Of a DNA stretch of 64,000 nt, positions 1-9,020 are shown piece after piece; the stretch's first letter is position 1, and each line of letters opens with the position of its first letter. A program made the translations under genes and the position numbers. The stretch is from Gallionella sp. Its GTDB lineage: Bacteria; Pseudomonadota; Gammaproteobacteria; Burkholderiales; Gallionellaceae. Under the pieces are notes generated by a model. The model saw only the letters and a list, made by a program, of their open reading frames with translations, was not told the DNA's origin and did not search any database. The stretch covers positions 1 through 64,000 of the forward strand of contig JAQUAI010000003.1 in NCBI GenBank assembly GCA_028687335.1, in the 5' to 3' direction.

Positions 1-82
1 TCGTCTCGTCAGGCCACAGTTCAGGTAGGATTAGCATAGTGTCTGAGCTGCTTTAATGCCATTGCAAAGTTACGGTTATTCA

Positions 83-120
83 TTTACGACTTTAATAGTC
101 AATTTACGACAATAATTGTC
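83..120. promoter_or_regulatory. Two tandem 18-bp dyads (tttacGACtttaataGTC / tttacGACaataattGTC) upstream of rpoH
   Basis: Direct repeat with 20-bp period, each unit containing a GAC-N7-GTC inverted repeat; ~90 bp upstream of the rpoH start. Confidence 0.4.
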
Positions 121-209
121 TGGAACAGGCGCATGCTGGAGAACTTTTCGCACTATTGGCACTCCTATTCCGCGAGTGCTAGAATCATCCCATAAGGAGG
201 TACCAAACC

Positions 210-1058
210 ATGGTTACAACAATGAATCTGCCGATGCCGTCTGCCCTAGGTAGCTTGGATAGCTACGTTCAGGCGGTGAACCGCTTGCCGGTTTTGACGC
301 ACGAGGAAGAGTTGGCACTGGCTAACCGCTTCCATACCGAAAATGATTTGGATGCTGCACGCCAATTAGTGCTTTCGCACCTGCGTGTGGTGGTAAGTGT
401 GGCACGGGGCTATTCGGGCTACGGTTTACCGCAGGCCGATTTGATTCAGGAAGGCAACATTGGCCTGATGAAGGCGGTAAAACGCTACGATCCAGATCGC
501 GGCGTGCGCTTGGTTTCGTTCGCGCTGCACTGGATACGCGCCGAGATCCATGAGTACGTAGTGCGCAACTGGCGCATGGTAAAGATCGCAACCACGAAAG
601 CCCAACGCAAGTTGTTTTTCAATTTGCGCAGTATGAAGAAAGGCTTTGGGCCGCTCAAGCCGCAACAAGTGAGCGAAATTGCGCAGCAACTCAATGTCAG
701 CGAGCGCGATGTCGTGGAGATGGAAGCACGCTTCGCCGGGCATGATGTGGCGCTGGAATCCAGTGGTAGCGATGACGACGAGAGCTACGCACCGATTCAG
801 TATTTAGCCGACAGCGAGGAGCATGAGCCGTCGCGCATTCTTGAGACGCTGGAAAACGAACGGTTGCAGACTTCAGGCTTGGCCAGCGCATTGGCCAGCT
901 TGGACGAACGTAGCCGCCGAATCGTTGAAGCGCGCTGGTTGCGTGAGGATAATGCGGCGACGTTGCATGAGTTAGCCGCCGAATTCAATGTATCCGCCGA
1001 GCGTATTCGCCAAATCGAGCAAAAAGCACTAGGGAAAATGCAAGCTGCGCTCTCTTAA
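210..1058 (+). CDS. rpoH: RNA polymerase sigma-32 factor (heat shock)
   Basis: 282 aa; sigma-70 family region 2 (GNIGLMKAVKRYDPDRGVRLVSFALHWIRAEIHEYVVRNWRMVKIATTKAQRKLFFNLR) typical of RpoH; strong SD aaggagg. Confidence 0.97.
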   Translation: MVTTMNLPMPSALGSLDSYVQAVNRLPVLTHEEELALANRFHTENDLDAARQLVLSHLRVVVSVARGYSGYGLPQADLIQEGNIGLMKAVKRYDPDRGVRLVSFALHWIRAEIHEYVVRNWRMVKIATTKAQRKLFFNLRSMKKGFGPLKPQQVSEIAQQLNVSERDVVEMEARFAGHDVALESSGSDDDESYAPIQYLADSEEHEPSRILETLENERLQTSGLASALASLDERSRRIVEARWLREDNAATLHELAAEFNVSAERIRQIEQKALGKMQAALS

Positions 1059-1077
1059 TGCTCTCGCTTTGGTAGCC

Positions 1078-1110
1078 ATAAAAAAACCGCAGAATCTGCG
1101 GTTTTTTTAT
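1078..1110. terminator. Bidirectional terminator between rpoH and sspB
   Basis: aaaaaaccgcagaatctgcggttttttt hairpin with A and T tracts on both sides. Confidence 0.85.
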
Positions 1111-1484
1111 TTGACGATTTTAAGCTGAGGTCTTTGCGGTTTGGCGGGTTGTTCCGGCTCTGGCGGAAGTGTGTCTTCGCCTTGGAATACCAAGCCCTGC
1201 CCAGTTTCTTTAGCAAAAATACCAACCACCGCATCAATCGGCACAATCAGATCGAAAGACACACCGCCGAAACGGCCATTACAAGTGATGTAGTCGTTGC
1301 CCAGCTCAAGATTACGCACCGCACCAGTGCTGATGTTAAGCACAATCTCGCCATCTTTAACATAAGCATGCGGCACTTCGGTGCGCTCATTGACCCGCAC
1401 CGCGAGGTACGGAGTCAAGGCACTGTCCACGCACCATTCAAAAATCGCCCGGATCAAATACGGGCGCGTGGACAAGTCACTCAT
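1107..1484 (-). CDS. sspB: ClpXP protease specificity-enhancing factor
   Basis: MSDLSTRPYLIRAIFEWCVDSALTPYLAV...; adjacent to sspA. Confidence 0.93.
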   Translation of the reverse strand: MSDLSTRPYLIRAIFEWCVDSALTPYLAVRVNERTEVPHAYVKDGEIVLNISTGAVRNLELGNDYITCNGRFGGVSFDLIVPIDAVVGIFAKETGQGLVFQGEDTLPPEPEQPAKPQRPQLKIVK

Positions 1485-2077
1485 TTGCGCATCGCCCGCT
1501 CGGATGGAGTCAGCGCGTCAATGAAACCCTGACGCGAGAACATGCGCTCAGCGTACTTCATCAGTGGCGCAGCATCTTTGCTCAACTGAATGCCGTAGTG
1601 ATCCAAACGCCACAACAGTGGGGCGATGGCAACATCCAACATAGAGAATTCGTCACCCAGCAGGAATTTTTGCTTAGTCAGAATCTGCGCCAATTGAGTC
1701 AGGTTGTCGCGTATCGCCGCACGAGCCTTATCGGCAGTTTTGCCATTTTGCTCAATGATGTCGACTTGGCTATACAGCTCTTGCTCAAAACGATGCAGGA
1801 ACAAGCGAGCACGACCGCGCATGACAGGATCGGGCGGCATTAGTTGCGGATGCGGGAAGCGCTCGTCAACGTATTCGTTGATGATGTTGGCTTCGTACAG
1901 GATCAGATCACGCTCGACCATAACCGGTACTTCGTTATAGGGATTGATCACAGCGAGATCTTCGCTACGATTCAACAAATCCACATCAATCACTTCGAAG
2001 TCCATGCCCTTTTCGAACAGGACGATACGACAGCGGTGGGAATATGGGCAAGTGGTGCCCGAATACAGTTGCATCAT
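1481..2077 (-). CDS. sspA: Stringent starvation protein A (GST-like)
   Basis: LYSGTTCPYSHRCRIVLFEKGMDFEVIDVDL...; paired with sspB. Confidence 0.95.
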   Translation of the reverse strand: MMQLYSGTTCPYSHRCRIVLFEKGMDFEVIDVDLLNRSEDLAVINPYNEVPVMVERDLILYEANIINEYVDERFPHPQLMPPDPVMRGRARLFLHRFEQELYSQVDIIEQNGKTADKARAAIRDNLTQLAQILTKQKFLLGDEFSMLDVAIAPLLWRLDHYGIQLSKDAAPLMKYAERMFSRQGFIDALTPSERAMRK

Positions 2078-2111
2078 TGTGTTAACCCAATATCAAAACG
2101 TTAAAAAAATC

Positions 2112-2139
2112 AAAAGGCGGAGCTGAAGGCTCCGCCTTT
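2112..2139 (-). terminator. Terminator downstream of petC
   Basis: aaaggcggagctgaaggctccgccttt hairpin, T-run on the minus strand. Confidence 0.75.
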
Positions 2140-2195
2140 GATATTGCCAGCCGCTTGGAAGTTACCACAAACGAAACAGGAAATTCAACCCGTTA

Positions 2196-2927
2196 TCAGT
2201 GGATATCCTTCCAAATCTCCTTTTTAAGGGCATAAACCAGCACAAACAGGATAGACAAGAAACCCAGTACGATCCAGCCTAGCTCATGACGAACCAGCTT
2301 GGCTGGCTCGCTCATGAACACCAGATAGTTCACCAAATCGCCAACTGCTGCGTCGTATTCGGCGGGTTGCATCGAACCTGGCGTGGCCAGTTCGAGCTTT
2401 TTGGTCTCGTGCCCTTCATGGTTTTCCACCTTCAGATGCTGCTCCCCCTGAAGATCAGCTAAAACGTGCGGCATCCCCACATTGGGGAATGTCGTATTGT
2501 TCCAGCCACTCGGACGATTGGCATCCACGTGGAAGCTGCGTAGGTAGGTGTAAAGCCAGTCAGCACTGCGCGAACGAGCAATTACGCTCAGATCTGGCGG
2601 CGCAACACCGTACGCCATCTTGGCCGAGTTGGAGTCCATTGCAGCCTGCATGGTCGAGCCAACCTTAACGTCTTCCGGTAGTTGTAGATCTTTTTTGATC
2701 TGGTCATCGGACATGCCGATGTCGTTCAACCGGTTGTAACGCATGGAGGTGGCTGCATGACAAGCCAGACAACGCTCGGTAAACAGATGCGCGCCGCGTT
2801 GCAAAGAAACCTTGTCCTTCAGGTTAACCGGTGCCGTGTCCAAATGAACTTCCGCACCGCTGCCGAATGCCAGCGCGGGAAGCATCACCAGCAAGGCTGC
2901 CGCACATAGTTTTTTGATTGTTTTCAT
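2196..2927 (-). CDS. petC: Cytochrome c1
   Basis: CLACH heme motif, C-terminal TM anchor, next to cytochrome b. Confidence 0.95.
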   Translation of the reverse strand: MKTIKKLCAAALLVMLPALAFGSGAEVHLDTAPVNLKDKVSLQRGAHLFTERCLACHAATSMRYNRLNDIGMSDDQIKKDLQLPEDVKVGSTMQAAMDSNSAKMAYGVAPPDLSVIARSRSADWLYTYLRSFHVDANRPSGWNNTTFPNVGMPHVLADLQGEQHLKVENHEGHETKKLELATPGSMQPAEYDAAVGDLVNYLVFMSEPAKLVRHELGWIVLGFLSILFVLVYALKKEIWKDIH

Positions 2928-2946
2928 GTCAACGAACCTTTCTATT

Positions 2947-4182
2947 CTATTTGGACGTTACACGATCAGGCTCTGGCTTGCATTTATCGATCTTGGTGTA
3001 CCAAGGCATCAAGATGAAGAACGCGAAGTAAACCACGGCCAGAATTTGCGAGATCACGGTGTAAGTAGGTGTTGCAGGCATCAGGCCGAGGTAACCCAGA
3101 CCAACGAAGCTCACCACAAACGAAGCAAGGAACGCTTTGTACAGCGGGCCGCGATAACGAATCGACTTCACTTTGCCGCGATCCAGCCATGGCAAGAAGA
3201 AGAAGGCAACCGTCGCTACGCCCATCGCCACCACACCTGGGAACTGTGAACCAAACATCGGTGGCACAGCACGCAGAATCGCGTAGTAAGGCGTGAAGTA
3301 CCACACGGGAGCGATATGCTCTGGTGTCTTCATCGGGTTAGCCGGCACAAAGTTATTGTACTCAAGGAAGTAACCACCCATATCCGGCGCGAAGAACACG
3401 ATTGCGCTGAAGATGATGAGGAAGCCAACCACGCCCAAACCATCCTTGACGGTGTAGTAAGGGTGGAAAGGAATGCCATCCAGCGGAATACCGTTCGCAT
3501 CTTTATGTTTCTTGATCTCGATACCATCTGGGTTGTTGGAGCCAACTTCGTGCAAAGCCACGATGTGCGCGCCCACAATCAGCACCAGCACCAACGGAAT
3601 CGCGATTACGTGCAAAGCGAAGAAACGGTTCAGAGTAATGTCGGACACCACGAAGTCGCCACGAATCAGAATCGCCAAGTCATGTCCAATGAATGGCACG
3701 GACGAGAACAGATTCACAATCACCTGAGCACCCCAGAACGACATTTGCCCCCATGGCAACAGGTAGCCCATGAACGCCTCGCCCATCAGAGCAAGATAGA
3801 TAATCATGCCGATAATCCACAGCAACTCGCGCGGCTTACGATATGAGCCGTACATCAAGCCACGGAACATATGCAGGTAGATCACCACGAAAAACATCGA
3901 TGCACCGGTGGAGTGGATGTAACGCAGCAACCAGCCCCACTGCACGTCACGCATGATGTATTCGACCGAAGCAAAGGCGAACAAAGCATCTGGCTTGTAA
4001 TTCATGGTCAGGAAAATTCCGCTGACGATTTGAATCACCAACACTAGCAACGCCAGTGAACCAAAGAAATACCAGAAGTTAAAGTTTTTCGGTGCGTAGT
4101 ATTCGGAGACGTGTTCCTTCCACAATGCTATCAGGGGAAAGCGTTCGTCGATCCAACCGATCAATTTATTAATCAGATTCAT
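2947..4182 (-). CDS. petB: Cytochrome b of the bc1 complex
   Basis: Multi-TM; PVWYFTPYYAILRAVP (PEW-loop region), GYLLPWGQMSFWGAQVI. Confidence 0.97.
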   Translation of the reverse strand: MNLINKLIGWIDERFPLIALWKEHVSEYYAPKNFNFWYFFGSLALLVLVIQIVSGIFLTMNYKPDALFAFASVEYIMRDVQWGWLLRYIHSTGASMFFVVIYLHMFRGLMYGSYRKPRELLWIIGMIIYLALMGEAFMGYLLPWGQMSFWGAQVIVNLFSSVPFIGHDLAILIRGDFVVSDITLNRFFALHVIAIPLVLVLIVGAHIVALHEVGSNNPDGIEIKKHKDANGIPLDGIPFHPYYTVKDGLGVVGFLIIFSAIVFFAPDMGGYFLEYNNFVPANPMKTPEHIAPVWYFTPYYAILRAVPPMFGSQFPGVVAMGVATVAFFFLPWLDRGKVKSIRYRGPLYKAFLASFVVSFVGLGYLGLMPATPTYTVISQILAVVYFAFFILMPWYTKIDKCKPEPDRVTSK

Positions 4183-4784
4183 TATGCGTTCCCCTTGCTG
4201 TCATCACCGATCAACAAACGCGTCTCGCTCAGATATTTGTGCGGCGGAATGATTAGATTGGTCGGAGCAGGAACGCCCTTGAACACGCGAGCGGCCAAGT
4301 CGAAACGCGAACCATGGCAAGGGCAGAACCAGCCACCAGCCCAGTTACCCCCCAGGTCTGCCGGAGCGATTTCAGGGCGGAATGTCGGTGAACAACCCAA
4401 GTGAGTGCAAACCCCAAGAACCACCAAAAATTCGGGCTTAATGGAACGTGTCGGATTGTTGCAATACTCCGGTTGCTGGGGAACAGAAGAAGTTGGATCA
4501 GCCAACTCTTCATCGTGCTTGGCCAGCATATCGAGCATTTCTTTGGAACGGTGAACAATCCAAACTGGCTTACCTTGCCATTCCACGCTAATCATTGTGC
4601 CCGGCGCAACTGCGCTGACATCCACTTCAATCGGCGCACCGGCTGCTTTAGCACGCTCGCTCGGCATCAAGCTCAACACGAACGGTGCGCCCGCGCCAGC
4701 AGCTGCCACCCCACCTGCGGCGGTTGTCGCGGCGAGCAATAGTCGCCGCTTGCTGTGATCTACATTATCAGTCATGACCCTCAT
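4182..4784 (-). CDS. petA: Ubiquinol-cytochrome c reductase Rieske iron-sulfur subunit
   Basis: CTHLGC...CPCHGSRFD cluster-binding motifs; Tat-like RRR N-terminus. Confidence 0.97.
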   Translation of the reverse strand: MRVMTDNVDHSKRRLLLAATTAAGGVAAAGAGAPFVLSLMPSERAKAAGAPIEVDVSAVAPGTMISVEWQGKPVWIVHRSKEMLDMLAKHDEELADPTSSVPQQPEYCNNPTRSIKPEFLVVLGVCTHLGCSPTFRPEIAPADLGGNWAGGWFCPCHGSRFDLAARVFKGVPAPTNLIIPPHKYLSETRLLIGDDSKGNA

Positions 4785-4941
4785 CCCTTTTGGTTAGAAC
4801 ATATGCGTAATGACGAAGCTGGGCGCACATCGATTGCCCAGTCTTAGCGTCAAATGTAAGGAGGATGCTGCGACACCTGCCTGCCCGTTAATAGTTTTTT
4901 TGGCCAGACCGAGATTTGCTCCCCTAACAAACCTCATGCCA

Positions 4942-4974
4942 GCGCCGACCACTATTTCCCCTAGTGGTCGGCGC
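4942..4974. other. 13-bp-stem hairpin gcgccgaccacta / tagtggtcggcgc
   Basis: Inverted repeat followed by gatttttattt on the + strand; neighbouring genes are both on the minus strand. Confidence 0.6.
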
Positions 4975-4987
4975 GATTTTTATTTAT

Positions 4988-5494
4988 TTAGTTATTGCGG
5001 GCACCTTGCGCAACCCATTTCCTGAGAAGCAGGATGTATTGACGGTCCAATGTGCCGGTAGAATTAAGGCCCATCGGCATCTTCAGACCTTTATTGGTAC
5101 CAGTCAGCAACTTGGTGAAGGTACTCACCTCGCTGTTGCCCGGAATAACGACGGGACCGTATTTGGTTCCCTTCATCAGCGCCTCGTACGAAGTTAAATC
5201 CAGACCGCTTTTGACGTGACCTTTACCACCGGGTTGATGGCAGCTCACACAATAGTCGTGCAGAATGGGCTGAATATCATGTTTGAAGCTCACTTCTTCG
5301 TGTCCCAACACTTTGAGAGCACTATCTTGCGGTTGCACCGACAAACTCGATGCCGCTACGTTGAGCGAAAACGCGGCCAACACGACACCGCCCAGTAACA
5401 TTTTTATTCTCATTACAAACTCCCCCCAGAAATAGCCCACTAAAAAGATACGCTGAATCCTTGCCGCGTTCACAGAATTACTCACGCCAATCAA
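4988..5494 (-). CDS. Secreted c-type cytochrome-like protein (one CxxCH)
   Basis: Signal peptide region and HDIQPILHDYCVSCHQPGGKGHVKSGLDLTSYEALMKGT, a motif typical of planctomycete-type cytochrome c domains. Confidence 0.75.
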   Translation of the reverse strand: MIGVSNSVNAARIQRIFLVGYFWGEFVMRIKMLLGGVVLAAFSLNVAASSLSVQPQDSALKVLGHEEVSFKHDIQPILHDYCVSCHQPGGKGHVKSGLDLTSYEALMKGTKYGPVVIPGNSEVSTFTKLLTGTNKGLKMPMGLNSTGTLDRQYILLLRKWVAQGARNN

Positions 5495-5604
5495 ACACCC
5501 AAATTTTTTAAGGGATTACACGTTTGCGATGGCTAAGTAACGAACGCAGTGATGTTACGCAACGACTTCATAAAACGCAAATAAGGAGTTGCTGATTCAG
5601 CATG

Positions 5605-6351
5605 TTAGACCATGATGTCCTGATCGAAAAAGCGCTGTTCCAACTGAAACTGTTCAGCCAAATGCGCCGCCAATGCCTGTACACCGTAACGCTCGGTCGC
5701 GTGATGGCCTGCACTGATAAACGCAACACCCGTTTCGTGCGCAATGTGTACATTTTGTTCGGATATTTCACCAGTGATAAAAGCATCCACCCCCAACTCG
5801 ACCGCTTGCATAAAATAAGACTGTGCCGCGCCACTGCACCAAGCCACGCGCTTAATCTCACGCTGCAAATCGCCGATCACTTGCGGCTCGCGCTGCATGC
5901 TATCCGCTATATCTTTAGCCCACTCAGTCAGCAGTTTCGGCTGCGCCAAGCAGCCATGACAGGCAATATCCTGCTCACCGAATCGCCCTGCTTCGATCAA
6001 ACCCAAGCGCTGGGCAAGTTGAGTGTTATTTCCCCAAGTGCGATGCGCATCCAAGGGCAGATGGTAGGCCAACAGACTGACTTCATTTTGAAGTAAATAG
6101 GCGATACGGCGTTTTTTAATACCGGTGACTGTCGCATCTTCGCCACGCCAAAAATAACCGTGATGCACCAGAATCGCATCCGCCCCCCATGCAACCGCGC
6201 TTTCCAGCACGGCCTGCGAAGCAGTCACTGCACTGGCGATGCGATGAACTTCGGCACGACCTTCGACCTGCAAGCCGTTGGGACAGTAATCGCGAAAACG
6301 GTTAACCTCAAGTTCGCTTCCGATATAATCGCGCAGCTCTAACAATCGCAT
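5605..6351 (-). CDS. Nif3-like dinuclear metal center protein (YbgI family)
   Basis: PNGLQVEG...AVTASQAVLESAVAWGADAILVHHGYFW...GHHATERYGVQAL. Confidence 0.92.
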   Translation of the reverse strand: MRLLELRDYIGSELEVNRFRDYCPNGLQVEGRAEVHRIASAVTASQAVLESAVAWGADAILVHHGYFWRGEDATVTGIKKRRIAYLLQNEVSLLAYHLPLDAHRTWGNNTQLAQRLGLIEAGRFGEQDIACHGCLAQPKLLTEWAKDIADSMQREPQVIGDLQREIKRVAWCSGAAQSYFMQAVELGVDAFITGEISEQNVHIAHETGVAFISAGHHATERYGVQALAAHLAEQFQLEQRFFDQDIMV

Positions 6352-6389
6352 CAGCTTTCATCCATAACGTTATTTGCTGAAATCATATC

Positions 6390-7544
6390 ATGCGTAAACA
6401 TTGGCTCCTGTTCTCCCAAGCCGTCACCATTGCACTGGCACTGCTATTTGTTATTCATACGCTCAAACCCGAACTGCTGCCGAACGCGGCGCGCGGCGGC
6501 GTGGTGACGCTATACGAGAGCGCAACTAGCGGCGAGGACATCAAGCCACAACAATCAAGCATGAGTGTGGCCGCACAACGCGCCATGCCTGCCGTGGTGA
6601 ATATTTACACCAGCACCAGCGTCAAGCAGCAAGCCAATCCGTTCCGTGACGACCCCGTTTTCCGTTTTTTCTTCGGTGAACAAGGGGATATGGAACCGCA
6701 GAATAATTCCAGCCTCGGCTCGGGCGTAATCGTCAGCCCGGATGGTTACATTCTGACTAATCACCATGTAGTGGAAGCTGCCGACCAAATCGAAGTTGCG
6801 CTGGCCGACGGACGCAAAGCCAAAGCGCATGTCATCGGATCAGATCCAGAAACCGATCTCGCTGTTATCAAAATCGAACTCGCTGGCGCACTCCCAGCCA
6901 TCACTTTTGGCCATCCCGAAAAAGCATTGGTGGGAGATATGGTGCTCGCCATCGGAAATCCTTTCGGTGTAGGACAAACAGTAACCATGGGTATCGTCAG
7001 CGCACTCAAGCGCGACCATCTCGGTTTAAATACGTTTGAAAATTTTATTCAGACCGATGCCGCAATCAATCCTGGCAACTCCGGCGGCGCACTGGTTGAT
7101 GTGCATGGGGACTTGCTCGGCATCAACAGCGCGATCTACTCCCCCAACGGCGGTTCACTTGGTATTGGCTTCGCAATTCCCGCCACCACAGCCAAGAAAA
7201 CAATGGAGCAAATTATTCAAAACGGCTCAGTGACACGCGGTTGGATAGGTGCGGCGGTGCAGGAGCTCACCCCAGAACTAATCGAATCTTTTGGCCTGAA
7301 GTCCGAAACCGGCGTGCTGGTCACCGAAATTGTAGCTGGCAGCCCAGCAGAAAAAGCCGGTATTCAGGCGGGCGATGTTTTGCTGAATATCGACAGTAAT
7401 CCCATCACCGATTGGAGCAGTATGCTGGAAACTGTCGCCAACCTCCCCCCCGGAAAAATCGTAGCCGTTGCGTTTGCGCGCGATGGAAAAACGGTTTCAG
7501 TTCAAGTCAAGGTAGGTAAACGGCCTCTACCCAAAGCGCAATAA
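6390..7544 (+). CDS. DegS/HtrA-family trypsin-like serine protease with one PDZ domain
   Basis: Catalytic H (TNHHVV), D (DTDLAVIK), S (NPGNSGGAL); N-terminal TM; C-terminal PDZ. Confidence 0.93.
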   Translation: MRKHWLLFSQAVTIALALLFVIHTLKPELLPNAARGGVVTLYESATSGEDIKPQQSSMSVAAQRAMPAVVNIYTSTSVKQQANPFRDDPVFRFFFGEQGDMEPQNNSSLGSGVIVSPDGYILTNHHVVEAADQIEVALADGRKAKAHVIGSDPETDLAVIKIELAGALPAITFGHPEKALVGDMVLAIGNPFGVGQTVTMGIVSALKRDHLGLNTFENFIQTDAAINPGNSGGALVDVHGDLLGINSAIYSPNGGSLGIGFAIPATTAKKTMEQIIQNGSVTRGWIGAAVQELTPELIESFGLKSETGVLVTEIVAGSPAEKAGIQAGDVLLNIDSNPITDWSSMLETVANLPPGKIVAVAFARDGKTVSVQVKVGKRPLPKAQ

Positions 7545-7649
7545 TTTACCCATCGAAGAAAAAGATAATGTGTGCGGGATATTCGAACCTGCCCGAAAAT
7601 CACCGCACCGCCATTTCTTAATCGGGTGAAATACTAGAGCTAGTCGAAC

Positions 7650-9020
7650 TCACGGCTCTTGTATCGACTCGTCGAGTGCCTTGGTTAGCGGCCACAGCAA
7701 ATAGGAAATCACCGAGCGACTGCCTACTTTAATTTCCGCAGTTAGCGTCATGCCGGGCAATAAGCGGGTTTGTTCCGGCAGACGTTTTAGTTTCGACTTT
7801 CCGAAGTTAATGCGGCTCAAATAATAGGCATCGGCTCCCTGCCCTAAAGCGGCATCACGCCGAAAAGCGTCTTCGCTGATGGTGCGCAACTTTCCGTCGA
7901 GTGTACCGTGACGCTGAAACGGATAAGCATCAAACTTGAGTTGCACCGTATCTCCCGCCCTGACATATCCAACGTCAATGGAGTTGATCTGCACTTCTGC
8001 CTCCAGCTCCGCGCCCAACGGCACCAGCGTGAACATTGGCTCAGCACCTTTGACGACCGAACCCTGAGATAACTTGGCGATTTCCAGCACCACGGCATCT
8101 GCCGGTGAAGTCAGGGTCACCAGACGATGGCGTTTATCCGCCTTTTGTAGCTGTTCCCCGATGGCATCGCGATCACGCGAAGTGGACAATAAATCTTCCA
8201 TCGTCCGCTGCCGCCAACCTTTGACGAATGCGACTTTCTCTGCTTCCGCTGCCGACAGTTCGCTTTTGATTTCCTGTTCTCGGCTTTTTGCCAATTGCTG
8301 ATCTCGCTCCACTTCGAGACGTTTCTCGCGTGCCTCCAACAAGCGGATCGGCGCAGCAAATTTTTGTGCCACCAACCGCTCTTGCATCAGCTCAATCTCA
8401 CGCAAATCTTTTACCCGCGCCGCCAGCACCTGCTGGTCCAACTGGTTGGTACTCAGCGATGCGCGCAAACGCGCCACGCTTTCTTCCATTTTGCGCGATT
8501 GCGCACGATAACTTGCCTCACGCTCAGCCGTCAGCCGCGCCTGTAACTCGGCATCACCGCCGGTCGCCGCACCATCGGCAGCAGGCTTACCGGAAAGCTC
8601 GCCTTCCAAACGCCGCGTTTGCGTATCCAAACTTTGCAGGCGCGTGCGCAACTCACTCTCGTCAGCCTGCGCAAAAGTGGGATCCAGCATTGCCAATATC
8701 TCGCCTTTTTTTACGACTTGGCCAACGCGAACGTTGATGCTTTGGATGATCGCCGTATCCATCGGCTGCACAACAATATTTGGCAGCGGCGTAACCAGCT
8801 TGCCTTGGGCAACAACCACTTGGTCAATTTCAGAAAAAGTAGCCCACAGTAAAAAGATCAGCAGCAATGCCGCCAGCGAATGCACCACAATTTTTGCTGA
8901 CGGCGGATAGGGACGGCGTTCGATCTCGTCCGCATCCGGCAAAAAGTCAATCGCAGCGGCATCCTCTTTGTGCTTGCGCAACAAAGTTGCGATCACAGAT
9001 GGCTTGTCTGTTGGTTCCAT
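7650..9020 (-). CDS. Type I secretion membrane fusion protein, HlyD family
   Basis: Single N-terminal TM, long coiled coil, lipoyl-like halves; directly follows the T1SS ABC gene. Start at 9020 (MEPTDKPS) preferred over 9041. Confidence 0.9.
   Translation of the reverse strand: MEPTDKPSVIATLLRKHKEDAAAIDFLPDADEIERRPYPPSAKIVVHSLAALLLIFLLWATFSEIDQVVVAQGKLVTPLPNIVVQPMDTAIIQSINVRVGQVVKKGEILAMLDPTFAQADESELRTRLQSLDTQTRRLEGELSGKPAADGAATGGDAELQARLTAEREASYRAQSRKMEESVARLRASLSTNQLDQQVLAARVKDLREIELMQERLVAQKFAAPIRLLEAREKRLEVERDQQLAKSREQEIKSELSAAEAEKVAFVKGWRQRTMEDLLSTSRDRDAIGEQLQKADKRHRLVTLTSPADAVVLEIAKLSQGSVVKGAEPMFTLVPLGAELEAEVQINSIDVGYVRAGDTVQLKFDAYPFQRHGTLDGKLRTISEDAFRRDAALGQGADAYYLSRINFGKSKLKRLPEQTRLLPGMTLTAEIKVGSRSVISYLLWPLTKALDESIQEP

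Noticed and set aside
3316-3846. 176-aa + strand ORF inside petB
   Set aside because: Antisense to a clearly coding cytochrome b gene; H/Q/N-rich composition typical of antisense frames.
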